From assembly GCA_900539525.1 (NCBI GenBank), contig UQCM01000008.1, forward strand, positions 1 through 64,000: 64,000 nt of DNA. Reading direction: 5' to 3'. The DNA is from an uncultured Blautia sp. GTDB taxonomy: Bacteria; Bacillota; Clostridia; Lachnospirales; Lachnospiraceae. The translations under genes and the position numbers were made by a program. The notes under the pieces were generated by a model that saw only the letters and a program-made list of their open reading frames with translations, made no database searches and had not been told where the DNA came from. This document shows positions 25,837-34,062 of this stretch, piece by piece. The first letter of the stretch is position 1; every line of letters begins with the position of its first letter.

Positions 25837-26847
25837 ATGAAAAATCTGATCATACCGGAAAATTACAGATCCGAGCTGAATCTGCATGACACCCAGGTGG
25901 CCATCAAGACCGTCAAGGACTTCTTTCAGAAATCCCTGTCTGAGCGTCTGAACCTGCTGCGTGTGTCTGCCCCTCTCTTTGTCACTCCGGAATCGGGACT
26001 GAATGACAACTTAAACGGTGTGGAGCGCCCGGTAAGCTTCGGCATTAAAGAGCAGAATGAAGCTACCGCCGAGATCGTCCACTCTCTGGCTAAATGGAAG
26101 CGCTACGCGCTGAAAAAGTATGGCTTTTCCTATGGAGAAGGCCTGTACACGGATATGAGCGCCATCCGCAGAGATGAGGATACCGACAACATCCACTCCA
26201 TCTATGTAGACCAGTGGGACTGGGAGAAGATCATTAAAAAAGAAGAGCGTACGGTAGAGACCCTGCAGAATGTGGTCCGCACCGTCTACAAGGCTCTGAA
26301 AAAGACAGAGAAGTATATGTCGATCGAATATGATTACATAGAGGAAATCCTGCCGAAGGATATCTTCTTTATCACCACTCAGGAGCTGGAGGATATGTAT
26401 CCCGACTGTACACCAAAGGAGCGTGAATACAAGATCGCAAAATTAAAAGGAGCCGTATTTATCATGCAGATCGGCGGAGCGCTCGCCTCCGGGGAAAAGC
26501 ATGACGGCCGTGCGCCGGACTATGATGACTGGACACTGAACGGAGATATCATCGTTTACTATCCGGTGCTGGACATCGCCCTGGAGCTCTCCTCTATGGG
26601 AATCCGTGTGGACGAGGATGCCCTTCTTCGCCAGCTTGAAGTCGCAGGCTGCACGGAACGTGCCGGACTTCCCTTCCAGAAAGCGATCCTGAACCGGGAG
26701 CTTCCCTACACCATCGGCGGCGGCATCGGCCAGTCCCGTATCTGCATGTTCTATCTCCGGAAAGCACATATCGGCGAGGTTCAGGCTTCCCTGTGGCCGG
26801 ATGATGTGATGAAGGTTGCACAGGAGAACGGGATTCAGTTACTGTAG
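25837..26847 (+). CDS. asnA: Aspartate-ammonia ligase
   Basis: 336-residue ammonia-dependent asparagine synthetase, related in fold to class II tRNA synthetases; makes Asn from Asp, ATP and ammonia. The whole protein reads as AsnA: VSAPLFVTPESGLNDNLNGVERPVSF near the N-terminus, YTDMSAIRRDE, the DDWTLNGDI segment and TIGGGIGQSRICM near the C-terminus (the class II motif 3 equivalent). AAAGGAG precedes the start. It is divergent from the aspS-gatCAB operon. Confidence 0.96.
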   Translation: MKNLIIPENYRSELNLHDTQVAIKTVKDFFQKSLSERLNLLRVSAPLFVTPESGLNDNLNGVERPVSFGIKEQNEATAEIVHSLAKWKRYALKKYGFSYGEGLYTDMSAIRRDEDTDNIHSIYVDQWDWEKIIKKEERTVETLQNVVRTVYKALKKTEKYMSIEYDYIEEILPKDIFFITTQELEDMYPDCTPKEREYKIAKLKGAVFIMQIGGALASGEKHDGRAPDYDDWTLNGDIIVYYPVLDIALELSSMGIRVDEDALLRQLEVAGCTERAGLPFQKAILNRELPYTIGGGIGQSRICMFYLRKAHIGEVQASLWPDDVMKVAQENGIQLL

Positions 26848-26853
26848 CTTGTA

Positions 26854-26905
26854 TGCAAGCAGCCATTTTTCGAAGAAAAATGAGCGGATTGCGAATGTTT
26901 TTCGG
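26854..26905. repeat. Relic of the 187-bp element
   Basis: GCAAGCAGCCATTTTTCGAA and the following GAAAAATGAGCGGATTGCG match the middle of the elements at 17679 and 39303, without their ends. It lies just after the asnA stop. Confidence 0.6.
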
Positions 26906-26928
26906 ATTTTTGAATAACGTAACTGTTC

Positions 26929-26970
26929 AGAGGGGCATACAGAACGATATCTCGTTTTGTATGCCCCTCT
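26929..26970. terminator. Long hairpin between convergent asnA and dapL
   Basis: Arms AGAGGGGCATACA (26929-26941) and its exact complement (26958-26970) enclose a partly paired loop. T-runs are poor on both strands, yet the position between converging genes favours a bidirectional transcription stop. Confidence 0.6.
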
Positions 26971-26985
26971 CTTACACTTGCATAT

Positions 26986-27025
26986 GTAACAGTTCAGAAC
27001 CACTCACAAAACTCTGAACAGTTAC
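26986..27025. repeat. GTAAC-TTCAGA short inverted element
   Basis: GTAACAGTTCAGA and TCTGAACAGTTAC form 13-bp ends (one mismatch) around 14 bases. The right end contains the dapL stop codon. A further left end, GTAACTGTTCAG, is at 26919. Confidence 0.6.
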
Positions 27026-28236
27026 ATCTTTTTAATTCTTTCAATCGCCGCCAGCGTATTCTCATAGCTTCCGAATGCGGTAAGACGGAAGTATCCCTCT
27101 CCGCTTGGTCCGAATCCTGAGCCCGGCGTACCTACCACGTTTGCCTTCTCCAGCAGATAATCAAAGAATTCCCAGGAAGTCATCTGATCCGGAGTCTTCA
27201 GCCAGATATACGGTGCATTCACACCGCCAAAGACCGTATAACCCGCACTCTTCAATCCCTCGGAGATGGTCTTTGCATTCTTCATATAGTAAGCCACCTG
27301 CTCCTTCAGCTGCGCCTTTCCTGCTTCGGAGTAGACAGCCTCGCCTGCTCTCTGAATGATGTATGGAGCGCCATTGTACTTGGTTCCATGACGTCTCGCC
27401 CACAGCGAATGCAGCATCACATCGCCGCATTTCAGATCCTTCGGAATGACCGTAAAGCCAAGGCGTGTTCCGGTAAATCCGGCGTTCTTGGAAAAGCTTC
27501 TCAGCTCGATCGCACAGGTTCTCGCACCTTCACACTCATAGATGGAATGCGGCACATTCTCTTCTGAAATATAGGCTTCATACGCTGCATCATAGATGAT
27601 CACAGCTCCCACTTTATTTGCATAATCCACCCACACCTGAAGCTGATCCTTAGTAATGGTCGTACCGGTCGGATTATTCGGGAAGCACAGGTAGATGATG
27701 TCCGGCGTCTCTTTCGGAAGCTCCGGCACAAAATCATTTTCTGCCGTACACGGCATATAGATCACATCACTCCAGGTCTCAGACTTCGGATCATAGGTTC
27801 CTGTCCTTCCTGCCATGACATTCGTATCCACATAAACCGGGTAAACCGGGTCACATACCGCAATCTTATTGTCCACACTGAAGATCTCCTGGATGTTTCC
27901 GGAATCACACTTTGCACCGTCCGATACAAAGATTTCATCTGCTGCAATCTCACAGCCTCTGTCTGCATAATCATTCTTCGCAATCGCAGACCGTAAGAAC
28001 TCATATCCCAGATCCGGAGCATATCCACGGAAAGTCTCCGCTCTGCTCATCTCATCCACCGCACTGTGCAGGGAATCAATAATGGCCGGAGCCAATGGCT
28101 GTGTTACATCACCAATGCCCAGTCGGATAATATTCTTGTCCGGATTCGCTTCTGTAAATGCCGCTACCTTCTTCGCAATATTGGAAAACAGATAGCTTCC
28201 CGGTAATTTCAGATAATTGTCATTGATTTTAAACAT
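27022..28236 (-). CDS. dapL: LL-diaminopimelate aminotransferase
   Basis: 404-residue PLP fold-type I enzyme converting tetrahydrodipicolinate directly to LL-diaminopimelate with glutamate, the short lysine/peptidoglycan route. The Schiff-base lysine is in LRSFSKNAGFTGTRLGF; FPNNPTGTTI and YDAAYEAYI are conserved PLP-site segments; the N-terminal NDNYLKLPGSYLF is characteristic of DapL. The TAA stop lies within a dispersed GTAAC repeat end. dapF is upstream on the same strand. Confidence 0.95.
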   Translation of the reverse strand: MFKINDNYLKLPGSYLFSNIAKKVAAFTEANPDKNIIRLGIGDVTQPLAPAIIDSLHSAVDEMSRAETFRGYAPDLGYEFLRSAIAKNDYADRGCEIAADEIFVSDGAKCDSGNIQEIFSVDNKIAVCDPVYPVYVDTNVMAGRTGTYDPKSETWSDVIYMPCTAENDFVPELPKETPDIIYLCFPNNPTGTTITKDQLQVWVDYANKVGAVIIYDAAYEAYISEENVPHSIYECEGARTCAIELRSFSKNAGFTGTRLGFTVIPKDLKCGDVMLHSLWARRHGTKYNGAPYIIQRAGEAVYSEAGKAQLKEQVAYYMKNAKTISEGLKSAGYTVFGGVNAPYIWLKTPDQMTSWEFFDYLLEKANVVGTPGSGFGPSGEGYFRLTAFGSYENTLAAIERIKKM

Positions 28237-28403
28237 AAAGTCCTCCTTCTTCTGATCAGGTCAGACGACCCGTCCTGCTCGCAACTGCTCCATGTATTCA
28301 CAGTCGCATACCAAAATCTATGTCAGACGGATGCCTGTCCGGTATCACGTCTACACCTTATTGAAGTGATTGGTGTAGTTATTTTTAGCATCCCGGCTGA
28401 AGA

Positions 28404-29237
28404 TCACTCAGGAATCTCGCCATCAAACACGACCGCTGCCGGACCTGTCATATAGACAGCATTCTCCTTCTGATCCCAGAAAATCTTCAGGTCGCCGCCC
28501 AGAAGCTTCACGGTCACTTCCCCGTTCACATATCCGTTCAGGACAGATGCCACCGCCACGGCACAGGCTCCCGTCCCGCAGGCCAGTGTCTCTCCGGAGC
28601 CCCGCTCCCAGACACGCATCTCCACGGTATGCTCATCGATCACACGGACAAACTCCGTATTCACACGATCCGGAAATACCGGATGATTTTCAAACTTCGG
28701 ACCGGTCTTTTCAATCTCCAGATGCTTTACATCCTGCAGATACACCACTGCATGGGGATTTCCCATGGACACGCAGGTCATATGATACTCCGTTCCATCT
28801 ACAGTGACCGGCTCGTTGATTACTCTTTCTTTTTCAGAGACAACCGGAATGGATGCAGCCTCCAGCACCGGGGCTCCCATGTTGACTTTCACCAACGATA
28901 CCTTTCCGTCTTCCACCGTCAGATCCAGATATTTGATCCCGCTCTTTGTCTCCACGCTGATGCTCGTCTGATCCGTCAGACCATAATCAAACACATACTT
29001 CGCCACACAGCGGATCCCGTTTCCGCACATGGCACCTTCCGAACCGTCCGCATTGTACATCGCCATTCGAAAATCTGCCTTTTCGGACGGCTGTATTAAG
29101 ATCAATCCATCCGAACCGATTCCAAAATGCCTGTCGCTGACACGAATCGCCAGTTCTTCCGGATGCTCTACCTTTTCCTGAAAGCAGTTGACATACACAT
29201 AATCATTCCCGATCCCGTGCATTTTCGTAAATCTCAT
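28404..29237 (-). CDS. dapF: Diaminopimelate epimerase
   Basis: 277 residues; converts LL- to meso-diaminopimelate. Both catalytic cysteines are present, Cys71 in MCGNGIRC and Cys220 in LACGTGAC. The start at 29237 has GGAGAAATACCAG upstream and matches the usual MRFTKMHGIGNDYV beginning; the longer frame from 29360 runs through a repeat and is rejected. An extended -10 (TGTTATACT) at 29287-29292 may be its promoter. It lies 167 bases upstream of dapL, with which it functions. Confidence 0.96.
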   Translation of the reverse strand: MRFTKMHGIGNDYVYVNCFQEKVEHPEELAIRVSDRHFGIGSDGLILIQPSEKADFRMAMYNADGSEGAMCGNGIRCVAKYVFDYGLTDQTSISVETKSGIKYLDLTVEDGKVSLVKVNMGAPVLEAASIPVVSEKERVINEPVTVDGTEYHMTCVSMGNPHAVVYLQDVKHLEIEKTGPKFENHPVFPDRVNTEFVRVIDEHTVEMRVWERGSGETLACGTGACAVAVASVLNGYVNGEVTVKLLGGDLKIFWDQKENAVYMTGPAAVVFDGEIPE

Positions 29238-29320
29238 CTGGTATTTCTCCTTCCCTGTTACTATCACTGTTTCCCTGAACGCTAACAGTATAACACAGAA
29301 ACCGTAAATTAGGAACCGGT

Positions 29321-29389
29321 TTTTCTGTGACTTTCGCTTCGCTGCACTCACAGAAAACACCTCGAACTGGCTGACGTGTGAATAGAAAC
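29321..29389. repeat. 69-bp TTTTCTGTGAC hairpin repeat, copy 1
   Basis: Perfect 10-bp arms (TTTTCTGTGA/TCACAGAAAA) around CTTTCGCTTCGCTGCAC, followed by CACCTCGAACTGGCTGACG. A copy with a handful of changes is at 31487-31555. The two flank the ANTAR-glnA pair. Confidence 0.7.
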
Positions 29390-29393
29390 TTCC

Positions 29394-29942
29394 TCAGAAC
29401 TTCATCAGTGTAAACACCATCTGCGCCGTCTCTACCAGTGTATTTCCGCTGTCCATACTGCATTTCTGGATATAACGATGCGCTTCCGCCTCCGTCATAT
29501 TATTTCGTTCCATCAGAAGACGTTTCGCCTCACTGATCGTTTTCTCTTCCTCCTCACTCCTCTTCCTGGGCATGGCCTTTCGCTTTCTCTTCTGCCGAAG
29601 GATCGCCCCGGCCATCATTTCCAGTGTATTGATCAGATCGTGCACCTTCAGAGGAAGGGACAGGCAGACAATATCATTGTCCCTGCAGCTGCTCAGTACA
29701 TGGGGAGAAGCCGCCAGAAGCATCTGCACGTTCGGCGGCAGGCATTCATGAAGTTCTGAATACAGCATATCGTTAAATTTGTATCCGCAGAGAATGATTC
29801 CGTCCGTCAGACGCTCCATCATCTGAAGTGCCTGAGCTCCACTGGTACATACCCCGGTCACATCGTAACCGTTGCGCACCAGAAGATTTCTGATGTTTTT
29901 CGCGTCTTCCAGTTTTGGAAAGACCACAATTACACTTAACAC
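29394..29942 (-). CDS. ANTAR-domain regulator with degenerate receiver
   Basis: 182 residues. The N-terminal half (1-110) has a response-regulator fold pattern, but the phosphoacceptor position is Cys52 (DGIILCGY) instead of Asp, so it is probably not phosphorylated. The C-terminal half (about 127-180) is an ANTAR RNA-binding domain: EEEEKTISEAKRLLMERN, then NMTEAEAHRYIQKCSMDS. ANTAR proteins bind nascent RNA and block terminators. It lies 20 bases after glnA, and glnA has a leader terminator, so glnA is a likely target. Confidence 0.87.
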   Translation of the reverse strand: MLSVIVVFPKLEDAKNIRNLLVRNGYDVTGVCTSGAQALQMMERLTDGIILCGYKFNDMLYSELHECLPPNVQMLLAASPHVLSSCRDNDIVCLSLPLKVHDLINTLEMMAGAILRQKRKRKAMPRKRSEEEEKTISEAKRLLMERNNMTEAEAHRYIQKCSMDSGNTLVETAQMVFTLMKF

Positions 29943-29962
29943 TGAATCACCTCCCGCAGAAT

Positions 29963-31294
29963 TTAGATCCTGTGAAGATACTGTTCAAGCTCCCATCCTG
30001 ACACATGCCTGCAGTACTGCTCCCATTCTTCTTTCTTTGCCCGGATGTAACGCTTACTTAAGTGTTCACCCAGTACATTTCTAATCAGTTCATCCTTTTC
30101 CAGTTCATGGATCGCCTCCAGCAGATTATTCGGCAGGGAATCAATTCCTTCCTTCTCTTTTTCCGCACGGGACATCTCAAAAATATTCCTGTCCACGCTT
30201 GCAGGAGGCATGATCTTATTCTTTATACCATCAAGTCCTGCCGCCAAGCACACAGCCAGCACCAGATACGGATTTGCGGACGGATCCGGACTGCGCAGTT
30301 CGATTCTTGTAGATTCTTTTTTTCCGGCAGGAACCCGGATCAGCGGGCTTCGATTCGTCGCAGACCATGCGATATAAGCGGGTGCTTCAAATCCCGGAAC
30401 CAGCCGCTTGTAAGAGTTGACCAGAGGATTCGTGACCGCCGCCATGCCCTTAATATGCTTCATCAGTCCTCCGATAAAATAGTAGGCCTCCTGACTCAGT
30501 CCAAGTGCATCCGATTCATCATAGAACACATTTTTACCATCCCGGGAAAGGGACATATTAATATGCATACCCGACCCGTTGATGCCCTCCCTGGGCTTTG
30601 GCATAAAGCTGGCATGAAGGCCGTGACGCTTCGCAATCGTTTTTACTGCCAGCTTAAAGGTCATGATATTATCAGCCGTATTCAGGGCCTCATCATACCG
30701 GAAATCGATCTCATGCTGTGCCGGTGCCACCTCATGATGCGATGCTTCAATTTCAAATCCCATATCCTCCAGGGTCAGTACCATATCACGTCTGGCATTT
30801 TCTCCCAGATCCACAGGACCGAGATCAAAGTATCCCGCCTTCTCATGGGTGATCGTCGTCGGCTGTCCGTTATCATCTGTATGGAACAGGAAAAACTCAC
30901 ACTCCGGCCCCACATCAAATGAATATCCCATGTCTTCTGCCTCTTTCACCGCTTTTTTCAGGATATATCTGGGATCTCCTTCAAATGGCTGACCGTTCGG
31001 GCGGTAGACATCACAGAGCAGCCTTGCCACCTTTCCCTGCTGAGGCCGCCATGGAAAAACTGCCAGCGTATCAATATCGGGATACAGATACATATCAGAC
31101 TCCTCGATACGCACAAACCCTTCGATACAGGAACCGTCAAACATACACTGGTTATCCAGTGCCTTTTTTAACTGACTGGAGGTAATCGCTACATTTTTCA
31201 GAGTACCAAACATATCTGTAAATTGAAGACGGATAAACTCTACATCCTCTTCCTGAACCAGGCGTATAACATCCTGCTTTGTATTCTTCATCAT
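29963..31294 (-). CDS. glnA: Glutamine synthetase, type I
   Basis: 443-residue GSI; forms glutamine from glutamate, ammonia and ATP as a dodecamer. Core motifs are FDGSCIEGF, VGPECEFFLF, the ATP/metal segment GINGSGMHINMSLS, NSYKRLVPGFEAP and the Arg-rich RSPLIRVPA. The length fits the GSI-alpha type of Firmicutes, without the adenylylation site of the longer enterobacterial form. Start MM at 31294 has AAAGGAG upstream. It is transcribed from 31415-31443 through an attenuator, with an ANTAR regulator directly downstream. Confidence 0.95.
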   Translation of the reverse strand: MMKNTKQDVIRLVQEEDVEFIRLQFTDMFGTLKNVAITSSQLKKALDNQCMFDGSCIEGFVRIEESDMYLYPDIDTLAVFPWRPQQGKVARLLCDVYRPNGQPFEGDPRYILKKAVKEAEDMGYSFDVGPECEFFLFHTDDNGQPTTITHEKAGYFDLGPVDLGENARRDMVLTLEDMGFEIEASHHEVAPAQHEIDFRYDEALNTADNIMTFKLAVKTIAKRHGLHASFMPKPREGINGSGMHINMSLSRDGKNVFYDESDALGLSQEAYYFIGGLMKHIKGMAAVTNPLVNSYKRLVPGFEAPAYIAWSATNRSPLIRVPAGKKESTRIELRSPDPSANPYLVLAVCLAAGLDGIKNKIMPPASVDRNIFEMSRAEKEKEGIDSLPNNLLEAIHELEKDELIRNVLGEHLSKRYIRAKKEEWEQYCRHVSGWELEQYLHRI

Positions 31295-31316
31295 TCATTC
31301 TCCTTTATGATTTGTT

Positions 31317-31364
31317 GTAACTGTTCAGAGTCATGCAGAGGCGATTTTGCGAATGGCCTCTAAA
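31317..31364. repeat. GTAACTGTTCAGAGTC element, short form
   Basis: Left end GTAACTGTTCAGAGTCATGC followed directly by the GAGGCGATTTTGCGAATG module. It looks like an internally deleted version of the element at 15302, and here it lies in the glnA leader. Confidence 0.6.
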
Positions 31365-31365
31365 C

Positions 31366-31403
31366 AATAAAAAAGGTGCCCTTAATACACTAAGAACACC
31401 TTT
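31366..31403 (-). terminator. Attenuator in the glnA leader
   Basis: On the minus strand a 13-bp stem with arms AAAGGTG and CACCTTT extended by TTCTTA/TAAGGG, with a 6-base loop, is followed by TTTTTTATTGTT. It starts within a few bases of the predicted transcription start, so transcripts would end unless antiterminated. Confidence 0.8.
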
Positions 31404-31414
31404 GTCCTGATTAA

Positions 31415-31443
31415 ATAATAACAATGAACCGCCACTTTGTCAA
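31415..31443 (-). promoter_or_regulatory. glnA promoter
   Basis: Minus-strand TTGACA (31438-31443), 17-base spacer, TATTAT (31415-31420). It has a consensus -35 box. Confidence 0.8.
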
Positions 31444-31486
31444 CTCACTGCTTTTTTTATTATTTCAATGACCGGGGGCTTCGGGT

Positions 31487-31555
31487 TTTTATGTGACTTT
31501 CGCTTCGCTACACTCACAAAAAACACCTCGAACTGACTAACGTGTGAAAAGTAAC
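31487..31555. repeat. 69-bp TTTTCTGTGAC hairpin repeat, copy 2
   Basis: Second copy of the repeat at 29321. Its right part carries the TAG stop and last codons of the NlpC/P60 gene. Confidence 0.7.
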
Positions 31556-33009
31556 GGGCTTCGCACATATTTAAAGCCCGATGACCACGCCTCTCCTACG
31601 ACCACACCGTTTTTGCTGGATGAACAGTGTGCCACCAGAAGGCTTCCATCGTCATTTTTTCCGATCACAAGGCCTACGTGGTTCTGGTCACCAGCTGCCG
31701 GTGAATCGTAAAATACGAGATCTCCCGGTCTGGCATTTCCACTTTCTACCATTTCGGATGCATTCCACTGCGTCGTTGTATGGTTCCCGATTCCTCCGTC
31801 GGTGCCGCCAAGCCCATTATAGAAGGACCAGCAGACAAAGCCGCTGCAATCCAGGCCGTAGCGTCTTGTGCTTCCGGTGGACTTACTGCCTGCTGCCGTG
31901 ACCGTCGCAGGATCCCCCCACATGGAGTCCCAGCCGATAGCATAGGATTTCCCGCCCCAGAAATATCCGACTTTTCCTACCAGACTGCAGGCCGCAGCAA
32001 CGATGGCAACGCGTTCTTCTGATACATCTTCTCCCACCTCACCGCGGACAAATCCTTTCGAAGCAGTTACGATGGCACACAGCTTCCTGCACTCGCCTTC
32101 CGTGTATTTTTCAAGGATCTCCCGTTCTTCACTGCCCAGATTCTTAAGCTCTGCGTAATCGTCTGCATACAGCGGACAGATCTCCTGTTCAAGATCCACC
32201 TCTTTTGACAATTTCTTCGTAATACTTGAATCACTGCGGATATTCATCAGGAAAAAGAGCTTTTCCAACTCCTCCTTTGTATCCCTCCCCAGCGTCAGCT
32301 CCCTGCTTGCTGCTTCCATACGGCTGCGCAAAACATACACAGCCAACACATCCTGCCAGTTTCCAGCTACGAAATCTTCCGGTTTTTCCAGCCACTGACA
32401 AAAATCCTGTTCGATCTCATCCATGACTTCCGGAAAATCATCCTCAAAGGTCAGGCCGTATACCGAGGCAAGTTCATCGAGGTAAATCCCGTTTCCCGCA
32501 ATAATATTTGTCGTCAGATCTGCATTGACATCCGAATGATCCTCCTGCACGATTTCCCTGCTTTCCTCCGGCTTCTCAATCACCTTCAGTTCCTCATCCG
32601 GACGGTTCGTGTCCACAATCTGAATCTTCTTATCTGCATCAGACCTGGTATCCTCCGTTTCCGAAGTAGTCTCACTGGTACTCTCCGTCTGTTCCGATTC
32701 CGTCCCGTTTTCCGTCTGTCCGTCAGTCTCAGATGTCTTTTCTGTTTCTGTCTCGGACTCTGAATCTGATTCCGCCTGAGTTTCCTGACCGGATTCCGTC
32801 TGGGTTTCTTCCTCTGATCCGACCTGAGTTTCCCCTTCTGATCCTGTCTGCTTCTCTCTATCTGCCTCTGAAATCTTTGTTTCCTGCTCTTTCTCTTTGT
32901 GGACACTCGTCTGATTACCTGCTGCAATCGCTGTCAGAGGTGTCTGTAACACCATGGTTCCGACCATCGCCAGACATCCTATCATCTTCCTGACTCTCTT
33001 AAAATCCAT
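31537..33009 (-). CDS. Secreted NlpC/P60 cell-wall hydrolase
   Basis: 490 residues. A signal peptide (about 1-30) is followed by an acidic Ser/Glu/Thr-rich linker (about 35-125), a helical region, and a C-terminal NlpC/P60 domain (about 345-490). Catalytic residues visible are Cys in RYGLDCSGFVCW, His in QNHVGLVIG, and a second polar site in VAHCSSS. Such enzymes cut peptide stems of peptidoglycan. AAGGAGCAGCTAT gives the start. The last residues and TAG stop come from a dispersed repeat, so the native C-terminus may once have been different. Confidence 0.88.
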   Translation of the reverse strand: MDFKRVRKMIGCLAMVGTMVLQTPLTAIAAGNQTSVHKEKEQETKISEADREKQTGSEGETQVGSEEETQTESGQETQAESDSESETETEKTSETDGQTENGTESEQTESTSETTSETEDTRSDADKKIQIVDTNRPDEELKVIEKPEESREIVQEDHSDVNADLTTNIIAGNGIYLDELASVYGLTFEDDFPEVMDEIEQDFCQWLEKPEDFVAGNWQDVLAVYVLRSRMEAASRELTLGRDTKEELEKLFFLMNIRSDSSITKKLSKEVDLEQEICPLYADDYAELKNLGSEEREILEKYTEGECRKLCAIVTASKGFVRGEVGEDVSEERVAIVAAACSLVGKVGYFWGGKSYAIGWDSMWGDPATVTAAGSKSTGSTRRYGLDCSGFVCWSFYNGLGGTDGGIGNHTTTQWNASEMVESGNARPGDLVFYDSPAAGDQNHVGLVIGKNDDGSLLVAHCSSSKNGVVVGEAWSSGFKYVRSPLLFTR

Positions 33010-33127
33010 ATAGCTGCTCCTTACTGATGCCCCTCTTCAAACGTACACTAAAATGTAAAAAACTTCCTCTCCATTATAACAGCTTTTTTTCATAATGCAA
33101 GAAAATCACAAAGATTTCACCGAACCA

Positions 33128-33931
33128 TTATTTCCACTTAATGCTGTAGATTCCATTCACAGAGGAATCCTTCACCGAGCGGTATACCTTGAGATAATAC
33201 GTTCCTCTCGGAAGATTCTTACCAAGAGTTGTCTGAATAGTTGCGCTGCCACTTCTGTAAATCGTATAGGTTCCCCGGATTCCCGCGCTTTTACTGGGAA
33301 CGAGTGTCGCATAAAGCGAACGATTGGACAGGCTGTCAAATTCCAGCTTTATCTTGGCAGGGCTCTTTAATGTAATCTTATACCAGTCTGTCTTCTTTGC
33401 AGATTCTCCAATGGCGACAACGCCATATCTGGTGGCACCTTTCTTAAGGCTTACCGCCTTTTTCTGCGTTTTTCCACTCTTCTCAACGATCTTCTTAAAC
33501 TGCGTGTTTAATATGAAAGTATTAGGGGTCTGAATCTTAATCTGATAGGTACCTTTATTTATACCAAAAACGGCTGCTTTCATAGACTCCACTGAACTCA
33601 TGGCATTGATATATTCTGTGGTCAGTACCTTCCCTCTGGCATTGCAAAGAGAGACATTGACTCCCAGATAATAATTGCCGCCGGCAATTGCTGTTGCCGA
33701 TACTGTAAGCGTACCGGGATTCTTTACGGTAAACCGGTAACAATGGGTGATACTTCCGTCCTGGTCCGTATTGGTATACACCTGACCGAGCGCCAGATTT
33801 TCCACCTTATCCGCTGCAAGCACTGTCATTCCTGACAGTAACATCATCAGGCAAAGCGCTGCTGCCAATCCTGCCAGCCGCTTCCAGATCTTTTTTTCTC
33901 TCATATTCATCTTCTCCATTTCTTTTTTCAT
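33128..33931 (-). CDS. Secreted beta-rich protein, PPC-domain-like
   Basis: 267 residues with a signal peptide (hydrophobic run AGLAAALCLMMLLSGMTVLAA). The mature part looks like two bacterial pre-peptidase C-terminal (PPC) type beta-sandwich repeats: CYRFTVKNPGTLTVSATA and later WYKITLKSPAKIKLEFDS, each with a GTYxxKV/I strand (KGTYQIKIQ, RGTYYLKVY). No catalytic domain is present. The function is unknown; an adhesive or structural surface role is possible. Start is uncertain: 33904 (MREKK), with GGAG nearby, is an alternative. It lies upstream of, and on the same strand as, the NlpC/P60 gene. Confidence 0.72.
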   Translation of the reverse strand: MKKEMEKMNMREKKIWKRLAGLAAALCLMMLLSGMTVLAADKVENLALGQVYTNTDQDGSITHCYRFTVKNPGTLTVSATAIAGGNYYLGVNVSLCNARGKVLTTEYINAMSSVESMKAAVFGINKGTYQIKIQTPNTFILNTQFKKIVEKSGKTQKKAVSLKKGATRYGVVAIGESAKKTDWYKITLKSPAKIKLEFDSLSNRSLYATLVPSKSAGIRGTYTIYRSGSATIQTTLGKNLPRGTYYLKVYRSVKDSSVNGIYSIKWK

Positions 33932-33970
33932 GATATTCCCCGGAGGATTTTATCCTTTCCCCGGAGGGTT

Positions 33971-34008
33971 CATGATATAGGAAATTCGAAGGAATTTCCT
34001 ATATCATG
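33971..34008. repeat. Perfect 16-bp inverted repeat
   Basis: CATGATATAGGAAATT and its exact complement around the loop CGAAGG. It lies next to the efp terminator and resembles the palindrome at 846-882 in design. Confidence 0.65.
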
Positions 34009-34039
34009 AAAAAGCCCGCAAATCCATTTCTCTGCGGGC
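34009..34039 (-). terminator. Intrinsic terminator after efp
   Basis: Arms GCCCGCA (34014-34020) and TGCGGGC (34033-34039), followed by TTTTTC on the minus strand, 24 bases after the efp stop. Confidence 0.88.
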
Positions 34040-34062
34040 TCATCTTTTGTATCGATCCTGGA

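Noticed and set aside
28237..28403. Possible lysine riboswitch or T-box before dapL
   Set aside because: The region has a small CTACACC/GGTGTAG stem and a repeated CGTCTGAC, but no lysine-box or T-box core.
29237..29360. N-terminal extension of dapF to 318 residues
   Set aside because: It translates a repeat element; the conserved MRFTKMHGIGNDY start has a good RBS.
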